Origin: Agromyces flavus
Lineage (GTDB): Bacteria; Actinomycetota; Actinomycetes; Actinomycetales; Microbacteriaceae
Direction of reading: 5' to 3'
DNA length: 64,000 nucleotides
NCBI RefSeq assembly: GCF_900104685.1
Contig: NZ_LT629755.1
Span: forward strand, 2,294,001 to 2,358,000
A program made the position numbers and the translations under genes. Below are positions 17,275-24,405 of the stretch, piece after piece (position 1 is the stretch's first letter; every line of letters starts with the position of its first letter). Below the pieces are notes generated by a model. That model did not search any database and had not been told where the DNA came from. It saw only the letters and a program-made list of their open reading frames with translations.

Positions 17275-18354
17275 TCAGCCCTCGACGACGTCGATGCGCG
17301 GCTCGCGTCCGAGGTACTCGGCGTAGCGAGCGGCGGCATCGCGGATGGCGGTGAGCTCGGCGGTGCGCAGGATGCGATGCGGCCGGATCTCGAAGGTCAC
17401 GGCTTTCGCGGTCAGCTTGCGCTTCATGCTCGCGAGCAGCTGGCCGTCGACGAGCGCCATGCCGATCGCGGCCTCGCGGCCGCGCTCGGCCAGTTCCTCG
17501 GCGTCGATCAGCCACCGCGAATCCTGGTAGCCCCGGTACATCTCGTCGAGCATCTGCAGCAGGTGGCCCGCTGGCTCGGCAGATGACGGGATATCGCGGG
17601 GCGCGTGCCAGAAGGTGCGCCCGTCGTGCTCGAACGACTCGAGCCGGCCGCCGGCCGCGGCGAGCTCGCGAGCACGGCGGGCATCGGTCAGCGTGAGCGT
17701 CGCCCAGTAGGCCAGGTCGCGGTCGGTCGCCGGCCCGTGCGAGGTGAGGTACCGCAGCGCCAGCTCCTCCAGCGCCTCGTCGCGATCGAGGCGCCGCTGG
17801 TCGGGCACCCGGTCGGCGAACAGGGCGTACGTGTGCTCGCCGTCGCGCGGCACCCCGCTGCACGCGATCGCGTGCATCTCGAGGTGCGCCATGAGCAGCA
17901 TGAGCTGGAAGCCCGTGAGCTCGGGTCCGCCTCCGCGAGCGGCGAGCACCTCGGCGAGGTCGCCGCGGGTGCGGTCGGGATGCTCGGCCAGCGTCGAGGT
18001 GACGAGGTCGATGAGCGGCGTCATCCGCTCGCCGAGTGTCGCGACCTGCTGGTCGATGACCGGCAGCACCCGCGGTGCGGTGAGTTCGAGCAGCCACTTC
18101 GCGTCGTCGGCATGGACGTAGTGCCACGTCGGCCGGAGCACGTGCGTGCGGAGGATGCGCCCGCTCGCGATCGCGCCGGCGAGGTCGTCCTGACGCGGCG
18201 CCGCGGTTCGCGTGGCGACCGCCCACGCCGACTGCGACGGGTTCTCGGCCTGCACGCCGAGGAGCGTGCGCACGACCTCCTCGGCATCCGCGACGGGAGC
18301 CGCCAGCATCTGCGAGTGCAGCCGCCAGCGCGCGAGCTCGCGGTCGGTCGTCAC
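17275..18354 (-). CDS. Winged-helix DNA-binding protein of the AlkZ/YcaQ (HTH_42) DNA glycosylase type
   Basis: 359 residues. N-terminus RWRLHSQMLAAPVADAEEVVRT followed by LLGVQAENPSQSAWAVATRT, which aligns with the AlkZ catalytic loop; then RTHVLRPTWHYVH, a near-invariant segment of this family, and C-terminal winged-helix and beta-barrel parts. AlkZ and YcaQ remove bulky alkylated purines and unhook interstrand crosslinks. Here the catalytic triplet reads Q35-A36-E37, not QxQ or QxD. It overlaps the upstream resolvase-like gene (GTGA). Glycosylase activity is likely but unproven for this motif variant. Confidence 0.8.
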   Translation of the reverse strand: MTTDRELARWRLHSQMLAAPVADAEEVVRTLLGVQAENPSQSAWAVATRTAAPRQDDLAGAIASGRILRTHVLRPTWHYVHADDAKWLLELTAPRVLPVIDQQVATLGERMTPLIDLVTSTLAEHPDRTRGDLAEVLAARGGGPELTGFQLMLLMAHLEMHAIACSGVPRDGEHTYALFADRVPDQRRLDRDEALEELALRYLTSHGPATDRDLAYWATLTLTDARRARELAAAGGRLESFEHDGRTFWHAPRDIPSSAEPAGHLLQMLDEMYRGYQDSRWLIDAEELAERGREAAIGMALVDGQLLASMKRKLTAKAVTFEIRPHRILRTAELTAIRDAAARYAEYLGREPRIDVVEG

Positions 18355-18806
18355 ACCTGCGCGTCCTCGAGGTGCGGGGCGCCGTGGCTCAGCACCTTCA
18401 CGACCAGGTTGTGGCGGCGCAGCGTGCGGATGGTGCGCGCGACCTCGTCGGGCGTGCGGCCGAGCGCGCGCTCGTTCACGACGACGAGCACGTCACCCGC
18501 GCGGAGCGTCTCGAACAGGCGGGCGAGGCGCTGCTCCCACGACTCGGGCGCCTCGGGCGTGGGATACCGGAAGTCGAGGATCTGCACGCCGAACCGCGTC
18601 AGGTCGCCCCGCTGCTCGACGATCGGCGGCATGTCGTCGCGCGGGACGACCAGGCCGACGAGCCGGGATCCCTCGGGGCGCGCCTTCCACCAGTCCCGGT
18701 TGCGCTGCAGCTCCTCGAAGCACTCGGGGCAGCCGATCGCGTGATGGCCGGGCTCGTGCACGAGGCCTGCGGCATCCGTCGTCGAACCGGTCGTGTCGCT
18801 GCCCAT
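18351..18806 (-). CDS. Resolvase-fold protein lacking the catalytic serine
   Basis: 151 residues. After a short region with CPEC (HAIGCPECFEELQ), residues from about 47 on align by eye with the N-terminal domain of small serine recombinases: RLVGLVVPRDD, then LARLFETLRAGDVLVVVNER, ALGRTPDEVARTIRTLRRHN. The strand that should carry the nucleophile (RVS) reads VVPRDD, and there is no C-terminal DNA-binding helix-turn-helix. So it is probably not a recombinase but a protein reusing that fold. AGGGG lies 7 nt before ATG 18806. Cotranscribed with the AlkZ-like gene. Confidence 0.65.
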   Translation of the reverse strand: MGSDTTGSTTDAAGLVHEPGHHAIGCPECFEELQRNRDWWKARPEGSRLVGLVVPRDDMPPIVEQRGDLTRFGVQILDFRYPTPEAPESWEQRLARLFETLRAGDVLVVVNERALGRTPDEVARTIRTLRRHNLVVKVLSHGAPHLEDAQV

Positions 18807-18885
18807 GTCGGAACCCCTTCGTGTCGGTCCTATTCTGGCCGAGTCGGAGCCCCGCGTGCAGGCGTTCGGATTGCGGCCGGTGTGG

Positions 18886-19914
18886 TCACACGATCCGCAC
18901 GACGACGCTCCCGCGCTTGCGCCCGATGTCGACGTACCGGTGCGCCTCGACCACCTCGTCGAGCGGGTAGGTGCGATCGATGACCGGGCGCAGCGCGCCG
19001 GATTCGGCGAGCGCAGCGAGGCGTGCCATCCCGTCGGCGCCGAAGTCGCCGCCGCGGTGGTCGACCCGGATGCCGCTGCGCCGCGTCTGCCCGCCGGCAG
19101 CGAGCATGCCGCGCAGGTCGGTGATGACGAGCAGCAACGTTCCGCCGGGGCGGATGACCGGCGCGACGCGCTCGAACGGCGCGTTGCCGACGCAGTCGAC
19201 GACCACGTCGTAGCGGATATCGGAGCCGGACGCGGCGAAGTCCTCGCGCGTATAGTCCACGACGCGGGCCGCGCCGAGCGAGCGGACCAGCTCGGCATTG
19301 CGCGCGCTCGTCACCGCGGTGACGGTCGCTCCGCGCTGTGCCGCGAGCTGCACGACGGCCGAGCCGACCGCGCCCGAGGCGCCGTTCACGAGCACCTCGG
19401 TGCCGGGCCCGATCTCGACCTGATCGAGGTAGCGGATGGCCGTGTGCCCGCCGAAGATCACCGCGGCGGCCTCGTCGAACGAGAGGTTCGCGGGCTTGTG
19501 CGCCACCTCGCCGGTCTCGGCGATGGTGACGTACTCGGCATGCCCGCCGAAGCGCGACCCGCGCATGAGGATCACCTCGTCGCCCGGGGCGAAGCGCGTG
19601 ACGTCGTCGCCGACTGCCTCGACGAGGCCCGCCGCCTCCATGCCGAGGACTCGCACGCGGGGACGGAAGAACCCGATCGTCGGCCCGACGACCAGGGCGA
19701 GGCCTCGCGGCACCTCTCGGCTGCGGAGGCGGTGGTCGGCGATGCTCACGGTCGAGGCGTGCACGCGCACCAGGAGCTCATCGGGTCTCGGCTGCGGCCG
19801 CGGCACGTCGCCGACGCGCACGACGTCGGGCCCGCCGAACCGGTCGGCGACGGCGGCACGCATCGTCGAGACCAGCGGGGCGGATGTCGCGTTCTCGCGG
19901 TGTGCGGTGGTCAT
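18886..19914 (-). CDS. NAD(P)-dependent quinone oxidoreductase-like protein (MDR family, zinc-less)
   Basis: 342 residues. GroES-like N-terminal domain (PDELLVRVHASTVSIADHRLR, VLGMEAAGLVEAVG), then a Rossmann domain with VLVNGASGAVGSAVVQLAA. The catalytic-zinc Cys is absent, as in quinone oxidoreductases and zeta-crystallins. Start ATG 19914 has GGGAG upstream. The promoter region carries two perfect CTTACnnnGTAAG palindromes immediately upstream, so it is almost certainly repressed by the divergent TetR protein. A detoxification role (quinones, enones) is likely. Confidence 0.9.
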   Translation of the reverse strand: MTTAHRENATSAPLVSTMRAAVADRFGGPDVVRVGDVPRPQPRPDELLVRVHASTVSIADHRLRSREVPRGLALVVGPTIGFFRPRVRVLGMEAAGLVEAVGDDVTRFAPGDEVILMRGSRFGGHAEYVTIAETGEVAHKPANLSFDEAAAVIFGGHTAIRYLDQVEIGPGTEVLVNGASGAVGSAVVQLAAQRGATVTAVTSARNAELVRSLGAARVVDYTREDFAASGSDIRYDVVVDCVGNAPFERVAPVIRPGGTLLLVITDLRGMLAAGGQTRRSGIRVDHRGGDFGADGMARLAALAESGALRPVIDRTYPLDEVVEAHRYVDIGRKRGSVVVRIV

Positions 19915-19923
19915 GATGGCTCC

Positions 19924-19950
19924 CTTACCTCGTAAGTCTTACGCCGTAAG
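19924..19950. promoter_or_regulatory. Tandem TetR-type operators in front of the oxidoreductase gene
   Basis: Two perfect 13-bp palindromes, CTTACCTCGTAAG (19924-19936) and CTTACGCCGTAAG (19938-19950), one base apart, starting 10 bp upstream of the oxidoreductase start. Binding here would cover its promoter and leader. The same motif recurs with one mismatch before tetR. Confidence 0.8.
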
Positions 19951-19994
19951 ATACGCCCTCGACGCGCCGGCGTCCAGACCTCCGACGAACTTTT

Positions 19995-20007
19995 CTGACG
20001 GCGTAAG
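19995..20007. promoter_or_regulatory. Third TetR operator copy, next to the regulator's own start
   Basis: CTGACGGCGTAAG matches CTTACnnnGTAAG with one mismatch and ends 8 bp before the GTG start of tetR, suggesting autorepression. Confidence 0.65.
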
Positions 20008-20015
20008 GTGGATAC

Positions 20016-20708
20016 GTGCCCGCTTCGAAGAACGCCACGCGCACGCGGCTCAGCCGCGACATCGTGCTGCGCACGGCGATCGAGCTGGCCGATCGCGGCG
20101 GTCTCGACGCCATCACCATGCGCGCGTTGGCCGACGAGCTCGGCGTCGAGGCGATGTCGCTCTACTACCACCTGTCCAACAAGGACGCGATCCTCGACGG
20201 CGTCGTCGAGGAGGTCTTCGCCGAGGTCGAGGCCGAGGTGGGCGGCTTCGGGGTGCCCGCGGCGACGGATGGCGCGGGCTGGGCGCCCGCGCTGCGGGAA
20301 CGCATCCTCGGTGCCCGGCGCGTGCTGCTGCGCCATCCGTGGGCCCCATGGATCATGAACGCACGCGGCGCCCCGGGCCAGAACGCGATGCGCCACGTCG
20401 ACGGCATCGTCGGCATCATGCGCGCCGGCGGCATGTCGTACGACCTCATCCACCACGCGCTGCACGCGATCGGCAGCCGTGTCTACGGGTACGTGCAGGA
20501 GCTCAGCGACGACACCGCCGCGCCCGCGCCGGTCGAACTGGAGCAGCTCGCGACCCTCGCCCCGAACCTCGCCGGCATGCTCGGCGAGGTCGCGCACGAC
20601 GACCCCGACTCGACGCTCGGCTGGTGCGACGACCAGACCGAGTTCGAGTTCGGCCTCGACCTGCTGCTCGAGGGCCTCGAGCGCCGGCGAGTCGCCGCGG
20701 GGGGCTAG
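20016..20708 (+). CDS. TetR family transcriptional regulator
   Basis: 230 residues. N-terminal helix-turn-helix: LSRDIVLRTAIELADRGGLD, ITMRALADELGVEAMSLYYH, LSNKDAILDGV. The C-terminal half is a TetR_C-type ligand domain (SYDLIHHALHAIGSRVYGYV, EFEFGLDLLLEGLERR). GTG start at 20016. Divergent from the oxidoreductase gene with operator copies on both sides of the gap, so it most likely represses both. Its last bases share a palindromic CTAG with the stop of the converging membrane protein gene. Confidence 0.92.
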   Translation: MPASKNATRTRLSRDIVLRTAIELADRGGLDAITMRALADELGVEAMSLYYHLSNKDAILDGVVEEVFAEVEAEVGGFGVPAATDGAGWAPALRERILGARRVLLRHPWAPWIMNARGAPGQNAMRHVDGIVGIMRAGGMSYDLIHHALHAIGSRVYGYVQELSDDTAAPAPVELEQLATLAPNLAGMLGEVAHDDPDSTLGWCDDQTEFEFGLDLLLEGLERRRVAAGG

Positions 20709-21688
20709 ACGCTCGCGGCCTTCCCGACCTGCTCCTCCGGCGCGATGCGCGCCTTCGCCGCGGTCACGTCGTCCTTCTGCTTCTCGATCACCTCGCGCTC
20801 CTCGCCCCACGTCTCGATCGTCCGCAGCAACCAGAACGCTCCGAACGCCCCGATCGCGATCGCCTCACCGACGAACACCCACCACGGTCCGAGCATCTGC
20901 TGCGCGTCGAGCAGACCCCAGTCGTCGGCCACGAGGAGTCCGGCCATGACGATGACGTCCAGCGCGATCACGAAGCCGATCACGGCGTAACCCTGCACGT
21001 ACTTCGACACCGACCGACGCCCTTGGCCGCCCTCCGAGCTGATCTGCACCGCATGGATCGCCGCGATCAGCGCGATCGGGAGGAAGAAGAGGACGGCGGC
21101 CAGGACGTGGGCCCCCTTCTTGAACCCGGTGAAGTCGAGCATCATCCATGCACCGAACGCCAGGATCGCCAGCGCCGGCAAGGCGTACTCGAGCAGCGCG
21201 TTCCGCCACGGCTTGCCTTCGGCGACCGAGATCCAGACGGCCGCGATCAAGCCGATGATCCCGATGACGACGAGCCCGGACACGGACATCCGGACCTCCT
21301 GGTTCACGAGCTCGCGCACGCACTGCACCTCGCCGTCATCGCAGCTCAGGCCGGACAGCCGGAGGAGCTCCCTGGATGTGATGGGCGTCGGCACCACGGC
21401 GACCACGGGCGCCATCAACGCCGCCAGGTTCAGGAGGTAATGCTGCGCACCCGAGCCCGAGATCGCGAGGAACGCCAGGCAGACGGCGAACAGGACGCCG
21501 ACGAACACGTTGCGCGCCGGCGTGTAGTACGAGGCGCTGACCGATTCGATCATTCCCTCGTTCGCGACGTAGATCCCGAGCACGATGGCCAACAGGAGTA
21601 CCGCTCCGATGATCGAGAGGCGCGCGTACCGGTAGGTCCGAAGCGTCTCCCCGGGGCTCAGCTTTTCGACGATCGTCTGAATGGCCAT
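20705..21688 (-). CDS. Multi-pass membrane protein of unknown function, behind a poly-G tract
   Basis: 327 residues with about eight hydrophobic segments, for example LSIIGAVLLLAIVLGIYVAN, NVFVGVLFAVCLAFLAISGS and VWISVAEG. A larger loop with two Cys (LSGLSCDDGEVQCVRELVNQ) probably lies outside, where the Cys could pair. The C-terminus is a charged cytoplasmic tail (EEREVIEKQKDDVTAAKARI). Start ATG 21688 sits 5 nt after a run of 14 G on the coding strand. No known family recognised. Single-gene unit, converging on tetR. Confidence 0.75.
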   Translation of the reverse strand: MAIQTIVEKLSPGETLRTYRYARLSIIGAVLLLAIVLGIYVANEGMIESVSASYYTPARNVFVGVLFAVCLAFLAISGSGAQHYLLNLAALMAPVVAVVPTPITSRELLRLSGLSCDDGEVQCVRELVNQEVRMSVSGLVVIGIIGLIAAVWISVAEGKPWRNALLEYALPALAILAFGAWMMLDFTGFKKGAHVLAAVLFFLPIALIAAIHAVQISSEGGQGRRSVSKYVQGYAVIGFVIALDVIVMAGLLVADDWGLLDAQQMLGPWWVFVGEAIAIGAFGAFWLLRTIETWGEEREVIEKQKDDVTAAKARIAPEEQVGKAASV

Positions 21689-21693
21689 CTCGT

Positions 21694-21707
21694 CCCCCCC
21701 CCCCCCC
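21694..21707 (-). repeat. Homopolymer of 14 G upstream of the membrane protein start
   Basis: C14 on the + strand, that is G14 on the coding strand, separated from ATG 21688 by ACGAG. It occupies the ribosome-binding position. An upstream ATG at 21713 would be in frame if the tract had 13 G, so tract length decides whether a second start is usable. Confidence 0.9.
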
Positions 21708-21783
21708 GGACATGAAGGCGTCGGGTCGGAACCAGAGTATTCCTCAGGAAAGCGCGCCCCGGGCCCCCGTTCGGGGTGTTTTC

Positions 21784-22659
21784 CTAGCGGGCGAGCGACG
21801 CCTCGGCGTCGAGCCGCGCGAGCTTGTCGGGGTTCGCGACCGAGTAGATGCGGGTGATGACCCCGTCCTCGACGGTCACGCTCAGCACCGCGGCGAGCTG
21901 TCCGTCGTTCTCCACGCGAAGGCCGGGCGCACCGTTGACCCACGCGAGGCTTGCGACAGGGTGCACGCCCCATTTCTCGAGGCCGCCGCGCAGGTAGGCC
22001 ACGAGCTTCTTCGCGCCGCGGATCGGGTGCCGGGCTGCGCCGCGCACCTTGCCTCCGCCGTCGGCCACGGCGACCACGTCGGGCGCGAGCACATCCATGA
22101 GGCCCTGCACGTCGCCCGTGTTGAATGCGAGCATGAGTCGCTCGACGACGCGCTCCTGCTCGCTCGGCTCGACATGCACCCGTGGACGCCGGGCGGCCAC
22201 ATGCTCCTTCGCCCGGTGCGCGATCTGCCGCACGGCCGCGGGCGTCTTGCCCACGGCATCCGCGATCTCGTCGTACGAGAGGTCGAACACCTCGCGCAGC
22301 ACGAACACGGCGCGTTCGGCCGGCCCGAGCGTCTCGAGCACGGTGAGCATCGCCATCGACACCGACTCGGCGAGCGCGACGTCGTCGGCGACATCGGGGC
22401 TCGTCATCACGGGTTCGGGCAGCCACTCCCCCACGTAGTCCTCGCGACGTCGCGACAGCGTGCGCAGGTGGTTGAGCGCCTGGCGCGTGACGATGCGCAC
22501 GAGGTAGGCGCGGGGCTCGCGCACCTCGGACCGGTCGACGGCCGCCCAGCGCAGCCAGGATTCCTGCAGCACGTCCTCGGCGTCGGCGGCCGAGCCCAGC
22601 AGCTCGTAGGCCACCGTGAAGAGGAGGTTGCGGTGGGCGACGAACGGGTCGGTGGTCAT
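21784..22659 (-). CDS. ECF41-group RNA polymerase sigma factor with SnoaL-like C-terminal domain
   Basis: 291 residues. Sigma region 2 (AHRNLLFTVAYELLGSAADA, EDVLQESWLRW), linker motif EWLPEP, region 4 (LREVFDLSYDEIADAVGKTP), then a SnoaL-like domain of about 120 residues with DGGGK and NPDKL. WLPEP, DGGGK and NPDKL are the conserved ECF41 motifs; the C-terminal domain replaces an anti-sigma factor. ATG 22659 lies 10 nt after the stop of the CMD-family gene, the usual ECF41 partner. Mycobacterial SigJ is of this type. Likely autoregulated from the promoter upstream of that partner. Confidence 0.92.
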   Translation of the reverse strand: MTTDPFVAHRNLLFTVAYELLGSAADAEDVLQESWLRWAAVDRSEVREPRAYLVRIVTRQALNHLRTLSRRREDYVGEWLPEPVMTSPDVADDVALAESVSMAMLTVLETLGPAERAVFVLREVFDLSYDEIADAVGKTPAAVRQIAHRAKEHVAARRPRVHVEPSEQERVVERLMLAFNTGDVQGLMDVLAPDVVAVADGGGKVRGAARHPIRGAKKLVAYLRGGLEKWGVHPVASLAWVNGAPGLRVENDGQLAAVLSVTVEDGVITRIYSVANPDKLARLDAEASLAR

Positions 22660-22669
22660 CACGGCCACC

Positions 22670-23281
22670 CTACGCCGCACCGGCGACGCCGACACCCGCG
22701 CCCGCGCCGACGGTCGCGCGCGTCTCGAGCGGGGGCAGGCCGCACGCGTCGGCGAAGTGCTCCGAGCGGATGCCGAGGGCGATGTTCCCGCGCGCGGTCG
22801 CGTTCATCAGGCCGACCTTCGCACTGAGCTCGACCAGCGCGGCCGGCCCGAGCTCGGCGAGCAGCGCATCCGACAACTCGTCGGTGACCGCGACCGGGGT
22901 CTGGCACATCGCCTCCGCGTACTCCATCACGCGGCGCTCGAGCGGCGTGAAGGCGGATGACTCGCGCCACCGCGGCACCTCGCGCGCCTTCGCCTCGTCG
23001 AGGCCGCCGTCGTGCGCCAGGAAGTAGTGGAAGTCGAGGCAGAAGCTGCACCCGATCGCGGCGGCCGCGGCCATCGTCGCGTACGAGCCCAGGTTGCGGT
23101 CGAGGGCGCTCCACTTCTCGGACTTGCGGCCGATGCCCATCAGGTCCATCAGGACGCGGCGGTTGTGCCACATCACGCCGACCGAGTCGGGCACGCGGCC
23201 GAGCATCCGGCGGGCGCCGAACTTCGCGAGCGCGCCGACCGGGCCGGAGAGCTCGGCGGCGGGGATGCGTGCGGTGGTCAT
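22670..23281 (-). CDS. Carboxymuconolactone decarboxylase/AhpD-like protein, ECF41 partner
   Basis: 203 residues. Redox motif IGCSFCLDFHYF (CxxC followed by His), the AhpD-type active site, and LNxxAR-like region LMNATARGNIALGI. Other helices fit a double CMD module. GGAGGAG lies just before ATG 23281. ECF41 sigma factors are typically encoded next to carboxymuconolactone decarboxylases, oxidoreductases or epimerases and drive their genes; the TGTCACA promoter upstream fits that. Probably handles peroxide- or thiol-related stress; substrate unknown. Confidence 0.9.
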   Translation of the reverse strand: MTTARIPAAELSGPVGALAKFGARRMLGRVPDSVGVMWHNRRVLMDLMGIGRKSEKWSALDRNLGSYATMAAAAAIGCSFCLDFHYFLAHDGGLDEAKAREVPRWRESSAFTPLERRVMEYAEAMCQTPVAVTDELSDALLAELGPAALVELSAKVGLMNATARGNIALGIRSEHFADACGLPPLETRATVGAGAGVGVAGAA

Positions 23282-23319
23282 GGTCTCCTCCAACGTCTCG
23301 GATCGTCGCACGACATGGA

Positions 23320-23346
23320 GACACCGCCCGAACGCCGGTTGTGACA
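23320..23346 (-). promoter_or_regulatory. ECF41-type promoter (TGTCACA / TGTC)
   Basis: Read leftward: TGTCACA at 23346-23340, 16 nt, then TGTC at 23323-23320. Characterised ECF41 promoters have -35 TGTCACA and -10 CGTC, so the -35 is perfect and the -10 has one mismatch. Transcription would begin near 23310, about 30 nt before the CMD-family gene. Confidence 0.65.
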
Positions 23347-23357
23347 TCCGAGCGAGG

Positions 23358-23384
23358 TGTCGATTCGGCGGCGACTCGATCGTT
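23358..23384 (+). promoter_or_regulatory. ECF42-type promoter (TGTCGA / CGTT)
   Basis: TGTCGA at 23358-23363, 17 nt, then CGTT at 23381-23384. Described ECF42 promoters have TGTCGA at -35 and CGAC or CGTC at -10. It points toward the operon that ends in the ECF42 sigma gene, with a leader of about 35 nt. Confidence 0.5.
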
Positions 23385-23427
23385 CAACTCATGTGGGGCG
23401 CACGGCGCGCCCGGGACGGAGCAGACG

Positions 23428-24006
23428 ATGGCCGCCATCACCGTGTTCGAGAGCGTCACGCTCGACGGCGTCATGCAGGCGCCGGGCCGACCCGACGAGG
23501 ATCCGCGCGGCGGGTTCGCGCACAGCGGCTGGGCCCTGCCGTACCAGGACGAGGTCGCCGGGCGGTTCGCCGCCGAGGGGATGTCGCAGGGCGGCGCCCT
23601 CCTGTTCGGGCACCGCACCTACGACGACCTCATGGGGTTCTGGACCAGCACACCCGAGCCGAACCCGTTCACCGGCGCGCTCATCACCGCCGACAAGTTC
23701 GTGGCCACGCGGCGTCGCGACATCCGACTCGACCACCCGAACTCGACCGCGCTCGTGGGCGAGGCGGCCGACACGGTGGCGCAACTGCGCGCCGAGCGCG
23801 ACGGCGGCATCACGGTGCTCGGCAGCGGTGAACTGGTGCGCGCGCTGCTCGCCGCGCACCTCGTCGACGAACTCGTGCTGCTGCAGCATCCGCTCGTGCT
23901 CGGGACGGGTACCACGCTGTTCGACGCGACCCCGCTCACGCTCAACCTGCGGCGCTCGATCCCGACCACGACCGGCGTGGTCATCGGCCAGTACGCTGTG
24001 CGGTGA
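23428..24006 (+). CDS. Dihydrofolate reductase-fold protein (RibD C-terminal type)
   Basis: 192 residues. TVFESVTLDGVMQAPGRPDE at the start, then GALLFGHRTYDDLMGFW and GGITVLGSGELVRALLAAHL with VDELVLLQHPLVLGTG: the pattern of the RibD_C/YyaP/YwjB family, NADPH-binding reductases of unknown substrate. First gene of an operon with a YCII protein (12-nt gap) and the ECF42 sigma factor. Such reductases recur beside ECF42 sigmas. Confidence 0.88.
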   Translation: MAAITVFESVTLDGVMQAPGRPDEDPRGGFAHSGWALPYQDEVAGRFAAEGMSQGGALLFGHRTYDDLMGFWTSTPEPNPFTGALITADKFVATRRRDIRLDHPNSTALVGEAADTVAQLRAERDGGITVLGSGELVRALLAAHLVDELVLLQHPLVLGTGTTLFDATPLTLNLRRSIPTTTGVVIGQYAVR

Positions 24007-24018
24007 ACGGGGGTCATC

Positions 24019-24405
24019 ATGCGGTACACCCTGCTGCTGCACTACGGCGAGCCGGCCGAGGGCGACCTCGACGACGCGGCCATCGCCGAGGGCATGCGGC
24101 GGATGTCGGCGTACGCGGCCACGCTGCACGCCGCCGGGGTGCTGCTCGCCGCCGAGGTGCTGCAGCCGTCCGATGCCACGACGACCCTGCGACGCGATGC
24201 GGGCGACGGCGCGGTCCGAGTGCAGGACGGGCCGCTCATCGACAGCAAGGAGCAGCTCGGCGGCACCGTCGTGATCGACGTGCCCGACCTCGATGCGGCG
24301 CTCGAATGGGCGTCGCAGGCACCGGCGCTCGAGTGGGGCGGCGCGGTCGAGATCCGGCCGGGCGCCACGCACACCGTCGACGGGGTATGGACGACGGGCG
24401 GCTGA
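24019..24405 (+). CDS. YCII/DGPF-domain protein, ECF42 partner
   Basis: 128 residues. MRYTLLLHYGEPAEG start, then VQDGPLIDSKEQLGG, corresponding to the DGPF motif that names the family (here DGPL), and VIDVPDLDAALEWASQAP. DGPF proteins are the conserved genomic neighbours and targets of ECF42 sigma factors; their biochemistry is unclear. The sigma start lies inside its last codons (19-bp overlap), so synthesis of the two is coupled. Confidence 0.9.
   Translation: MRYTLLLHYGEPAEGDLDDAAIAEGMRRMSAYAATLHAAGVLLAAEVLQPSDATTTLRRDAGDGAVRVQDGPLIDSKEQLGGTVVIDVPDLDAALEWASQAPALEWGGAVEIRPGATHTVDGVWTTGG

Noticed and set aside
13959..17339. Leftward open frame of 1126 codons opposite the acyl-CoA dehydrogenase
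   Set aside because: No motifs; the + strand carries intact dehydrogenase and HD-domain motifs with strong ribosome sites.
18351..18806. Possible transposon or phage resolvase
   Set aside because: The catalytic serine and DNA-binding helix-turn-helix are missing and no inverted ends, transposase or attachment repeats were seen nearby.
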